Shown one piece after another: positions 21,139 to 21,941 of a stretch of 21,941 bases of DNA. The stretch comes from a virus, in IMG/VR virus record IMGVR_UViG_3300021335_000105, positions 1-21,941 of that record; one strand, given 5' to 3'. The stretch's first letter is position 1. Every line of letters starts with the position of its first letter. The translations under genes and the position numbers were made by a program. Under the pieces are notes generated by a model that did not search any database, was not told where the DNA came from, and saw only the letters and a list, made by a program, of their open reading frames with translations.

Positions 21139-21210
21139 GCCCTATAAGCATTGAGGCGATGCAGCGGTTTTGTAAACCGCAGAGGATGGTTCGATTTCCG
21201 TCATAGGGCT
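21139..21210 (+). tRNA. tRNA-Thr (anticodon UGU), atypical
   Basis: Acceptor GCCCTAT/ATAGGGC (perfect 7 bp), D stem GCAT/ATGC, anticodon stem GCGGT/ACCGC with loop TTTGTAA (anticodon TGT), discriminator T. Oddities: A at position 8 instead of the near-universal T, a 4-base variable loop, and an 8-base T loop (TTCGATTT) between GATGG and CCGTC. It starts three bases after tRNA-Asn and its last base is the first T of the next promoter. Confidence 0.85.
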
Positions 21211-21238
21211 TGACAAGGTTACGATCTTGTCTTATACT
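21210..21238 (+). promoter_or_regulatory. Second sigma-70 promoter, inside tRNA cluster
   Basis: TTGACA (21210-21215), 17-base spacer, TATACT (21233-21238). The -35 box begins at the discriminator base of tRNA-Thr. It would transcribe the hairpin leader and tRNA-Gly separately. Confidence 0.8.
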
Positions 21239-21290
21239 TCCTTTGTCCGTGTGAAGGAAGTGTATTGGGGGACCTCTAATGCCCCCATAC
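21236..21290 (+). other. Two tandem hairpins between tRNA-Thr and tRNA-Gly
   Basis: Hairpin 1: ACTTCCTT (21236-21243) with AAGGAAGT (21254-21261). Hairpin 2: GTA-T-TGGGGG (21262-21271) with CCCCCA-TAC (21282-21290), one bulge. No T-run follows, so they are not classic terminators. They could be tRNA processing structures or a small RNA. Confidence 0.5.
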
Positions 21291-21293
21291 CTT

Positions 21294-21365
21294 GCGGAAG
21301 TAACTCAACGGTAGAGTCACAGCCTTCCAAGCTGTTGGTTGCGAGTTCGAATCTCGTCTTCCGCT
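21294..21365 (+). tRNA. tRNA-Gly (anticodon UCC)
   Basis: Acceptor GCGGAAG/CTTCCGC, D stem ACTC/GAGT, anticodon stem ACAGC/GCTGT with loop CTTCCAA (anticodon TCC), T arm GCGAG-TTCGAAT-CTCGT, discriminator T, no encoded CCA. Confidence 0.96.
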
Positions 21366-21386
21366 TCGGGATTATTCCCGATTGTT
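21366..21386 (+). terminator. Probable terminator of tRNA cluster
   Basis: TCGGGA (21366-21371) pairs with TCCCGA (21376-21381) over TTAT, followed by TTGTT. The U-tract is interrupted by G, so efficiency may be partial. Confidence 0.6.
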
Positions 21387-21395
21387 GTAAAACTT

Positions 21396-21403
21396 TATAA
21401 ATA
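21396..21403 (+). promoter_or_regulatory. T4-type late promoter TATAAATA
   Basis: Exact TATAAATA ten bases after the tRNA terminator hairpin. It gives a leader of roughly 110 bases to the ATG at 21521, much longer than for the other late genes here. Confidence 0.75.
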
Positions 21404-21520
21404 ACCAAGTGAAGAAGCCTCAACTACTCGCTGAATCACGAAGTTTTTAACAGAGACACGTCGAGTCTCTTTCCATCCGCAGGTATATTACTCTGCGAGA
21501 AAATAACGAGGTATTAACAA
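21404..21520 (+). promoter_or_regulatory. Structured 5' leader of the exported beta-rich gene
   Basis: Two hairpins are visible: AGAGAC (21452-21457)/GTCTCT (21465-21470) and CGCAG (21478-21482)/CTGCG (21493-21497). A ribosome site GAGG (21508-21511) is followed nine bases later by ATG 21521. The hairpins may stabilise the mRNA or control translation. Confidence 0.5.
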
Positions 21521-21883
21521 ATGATCAAATCTGTATTCGCAGCAACTGCTGCTCTCTCCATGTCCGCTGGTGCTGCTTTTGCAGGTCCTTACGTGAACGT
21601 CGAAGCCAACTCTGGTTTCGTCGGCAGCGACTATCAAGGAACTGTAACCGATGCTCACGTAGGATACGAAGGTCCTCTGGGTGAATCTGCTGCTTGGTAC
21701 ATCCAAGGTGGTCCTGCTCTCGTCTCTCCTGACGGTGCTGAAACCGAAGTTGAGTTCTCCGGTAAGGGTGGTGCTTCTGTTGCACTGACCGATGCTCTGA
21801 GTCTCTATGGTGAAATTTCGTTCATCACTGGTGACAACGACACTGGTTACGGCACCAAGGCTGGTGTTAAGTACTCCTTCTGA
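21521..21883 (+). CDS. Exported beta-rich (porin-like) protein, 120 aa
   Basis: A signal peptide is clear (MIKSVFAATAALSMSAGAAF, cut after AFA about residue 21). The mature 99 residues show alternating beta-strand pattern (YVNVEANSGFVGSDYQG; AAWYIQGGPALV; GTKAGVKYSF) ending in a C-terminal aromatic (Phe), as in outer-membrane beta-barrels, though it is short for a full barrel. No Cys. Codon use differs from most of the window (AAC, TTC, GGT, GCT, TCC favoured) and GC is higher, pointing to strong expression or host origin. It has its own late promoter, long leader, ribosome site and terminator. Function unknown; an outer-membrane or surface role is inferred. Confidence 0.8.
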   Translation: MIKSVFAATAALSMSAGAAFAGPYVNVEANSGFVGSDYQGTVTDAHVGYEGPLGESAAWYIQGGPALVSPDGAETEVEFSGKGGASVALTDALSLYGEISFITGDNDTGYGTKAGVKYSF

Positions 21884-21906
21884 TAATCAATCAGATAAAA
21901 AAATCG

Positions 21907-21932
21907 GGATCCTCTAACGAGGGTCCTTTTTT
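21907..21932 (+). terminator. Intrinsic terminator
   Basis: GGATCCTC (21907-21914) pairs with GAGGGTCC (21919-21926) over TAAC, followed by six T. A run of seven A (21897-21903) just upstream could make it work in both directions. Confidence 0.9.
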
Positions 21933-21941
21933 ATGTTAAAT

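Overview
This window looks like part of the genome of a T4-like myovirus of marine cyanobacteria (Synechococcus or Prochlorococcus). The evidence is the gene set: mazG, a T4 gp61-type primase, class Ia nrdA and nrdB, a GIY-YIG nuclease and a DUF3008 protein. Stop/start overlaps (ATGA, TGATG, TAATG) are dense, T4-type late promoters of the NATAAATA class recur, and there are five phage-style tRNA genes without an encoded CCA. The DNA is AT-rich. The organism assignment is inference from gene content, with no database search. No integrase, insertion sequence, CRISPR array or photosynthesis gene is visible.

Layout. (1) 1-721: 3' end of mazG, two small overlapping ORFs, and tRNA-Ala(UGC) overlapping the last one. 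(2) 752-5978: a 465-aa protein with a weak PD-(D/E)XK-like pattern, a cytidylyltransferase-fold protein with a virion-like N-terminus, a 534-aa Lys-rich protein with EF-hand-like and Cys-rich motifs, a DUF3008 protein and a small hydrophobic protein. (3) 6018-7594: a probable virion protein behind a late promoter, then three small conserved-looking ORFs, one a coiled coil with a C-terminal membrane segment. (4) 7608-12168: replication and nucleotide block of primase, nrdA, nrdB and a nested Cys-rich 54-aa ORF, closed by a terminator that runs directly into a late promoter. (5) 12219-14326: a 462-aa repeat-containing probable virion protein, a terminator, a GIY-YIG nuclease and a small ORF. (6) 14357-19023: an 18-bp palindrome followed by a run of small exported or membrane proteins, most with overlapping stop and start codons, including an exported lysozyme-like protein and an exported HExxH protein. 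(7) 18962-20633, minus strand: three exported proteins, the promoter-distal one lacking a standard start codon. (8) 20661-21932: mirror-image divergent late promoters, a small coiled-coil gene, a near-consensus sigma-70 promoter and four tRNAs (Arg, Asn, Thr, Gly) with a second promoter inside the cluster, then a late promoter with a structured leader in front of a compact exported protein and a terminator.

How it fits together: MazG, primase, NrdA and NrdB supply and use deoxynucleotides for phage replication. The late-promoter genes are probably virion proteins. The tRNAs read A-ending codons (AGA, GGA, ACA, GCA) that an AT-rich phage uses more than its host. The least explained part is the block of exported and membrane proteins at 14382-20633, which could be an envelope-modification or lysis module.
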